In this document: in pieces, positions 23,753 through 24,003 of the stretch | Position numbering within the stretch: the stretch's first letter is position 1 | How the letters are laid out: the number at the start of each line of letters is the position of its first letter | Source: Udaeobacter sp025935755 | Lineage (GTDB): Bacteria; Verrucomicrobiota; Verrucomicrobiia; Chthoniobacterales; UBA10450 | Length of the DNA stretch: 24,003 bases | Assembly (NCBI GenBank): GCA_036278715.1 | Contig: DASUKN010000104.1 | Coordinates: 1-24,003, forward strand | Direction: 5' to 3' | Translations under genes and position numbers: made by a program | The notes under the pieces: model-generated | What the model saw: the letters and a program-made list of their open reading frames with translations, nothing else | What the model was told of the DNA's origin: nothing | The model's database searches: none

Positions 23753-23834
23753 GCGCCAAAGGCGCAGCATTCACATCGAGCCTGGGGCAACGCCCCAGGA
23801 TTCGCCAAACCCCAAGCGCCAGCGCTGAAAGCGC
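23753..23834. repeat. Cluster of three REP-like hairpins before a RAYT gene
   Basis: Three perfect short stems in a row: GCGCC-AAA-GGCGC (23753-23765), CCTGGGGC-AAC-GCCCCAGG (23781-23799) and GCGCT-GAA-AGCGC (23822-23834). The outer two are both followed within a few bases by an ATTCAC motif, which suggests a repeated unit. Sitting directly upstream of a REP-associated transposase start, they are probably its REP/BIME substrate copies. Confidence 0.75.
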
Positions 23835-23870
23835 GATTCACTTGTGGCACGCGTTCGATCACCATGCACC

Positions 23871-24003
23871 ATGCCTCAGTCGCTCAGTAAAGTCATCCTT
23901 CACATCATCTTTAGCACCAGGAATCGGGAGCCCTGGCTCGATCCAAACGTGCGGCCGCGCATGCACGCTTACCTGGCGACAATTTGCCGCGACCTCGGTG
24001 CTG
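23871..24003 (+). CDS. REP-associated tyrosine transposase (Y1_Tnp/RAYT), partial
   Basis: The frame opens with ATG at 23871 and is still open at the right edge, giving 44 residues: MPQSLSKVILHIIFSTRNRE, then PWLDPNVRPRMHAYLATICR. This is the typical N-terminus of IS200-like Y1 transposases of the RAYT group, which act on REP palindromes. The HxH and catalytic tyrosine motifs would lie beyond the window, so activity cannot be judged. Three REP-like hairpins lie just upstream, which is the usual layout. Confidence 0.85.
   Translation, partial: MPQSLSKVILHIIFSTRNREPWLDPNVRPRMHAYLATICRDLGA

Noticed and set aside
1..24003. tRNA, rRNA or riboswitch
   Set aside because: No cloverleaf, rRNA segment or known riboswitch core could be recognised in the gaps, which are short.

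Overview
The window is chromosomal DNA from a free-living, moderately GC-rich bacterium. My best guess is Verrucomicrobiota (Chthoniobacterales/Udaeobacter-like soil lineage). That placement is inference from gene content, weak Shine-Dalgarno usage and the style of the dispersed palindromic repeats; no marker here proves it. Nearly all the DNA is explained by about 22 protein genes. I see no rRNA, tRNA, CRISPR array, prophage or defence island, and no gene-free stretch over 300 bases.

Layout. (1) 1-1462, minus strand: a zinc-dependent alcohol dehydrogenase followed by a small membrane protein that runs off the left edge. (2) 1704-2629, plus: nadD and rsfS, translationally coupled; rsfS appears to start at a rare AUA codon overlapping the nadD stop. 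(3) 2691-3440, minus: an exported FKBP-type prolyl isomerase ending in a strong hairpin terminator. (4) 3500-4981, plus: an exported protein with a lysozyme-like motif and an L,D-transpeptidase, a probable cell-wall pair. (5) 5042-9777, minus: tig-clpP-clpX (protein quality control), then cinA. (6) 9855-16686, minus: the complete histidine-degradation cluster hutH-hutU-ftcD(fused)-hutI, then an NTF2-like protein. (7) 16769-19296: a DUF1697 protein (plus) and a ClC chloride transporter with CBS domains (minus). (8) 19428-21483, plus: a YjbQ/UPF0047 protein and a Tat-exported flavin amine oxidase. (9) 21645-23692, minus: a second zinc alcohol dehydrogenase followed by an aldo/keto reductase. (10) 23753-24003: a cluster of REP-like hairpins followed by the start of a REP-associated (Y1/RAYT) transposase that leaves the right edge.

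How the genes work together. The Hut enzymes take histidine to urocanate, imidazolonepropionate, formiminoglutamate and finally glutamate, with the one-carbon unit passed to tetrahydrofolate by the fused FTCD enzyme; no hutF or hutG is needed or seen. Trigger factor, ClpP and ClpX form the usual nascent-chain folding and proteolysis unit. The lysozyme-like protein and the L,D-transpeptidase could act together on peptidoglycan.

What stands out is small-scale structure rather than one large novel system: a mosaic inverted-repeat family with three copies, one of which supplies the last residues of CinA; a near-perfect palindrome inserted in frame in hutI; a REP/RAYT unit; the AUA start of rsfS; a lysozyme-like family next to an L,D-transpeptidase; and a CT/GA-rich imperfect hairpin between convergent genes.
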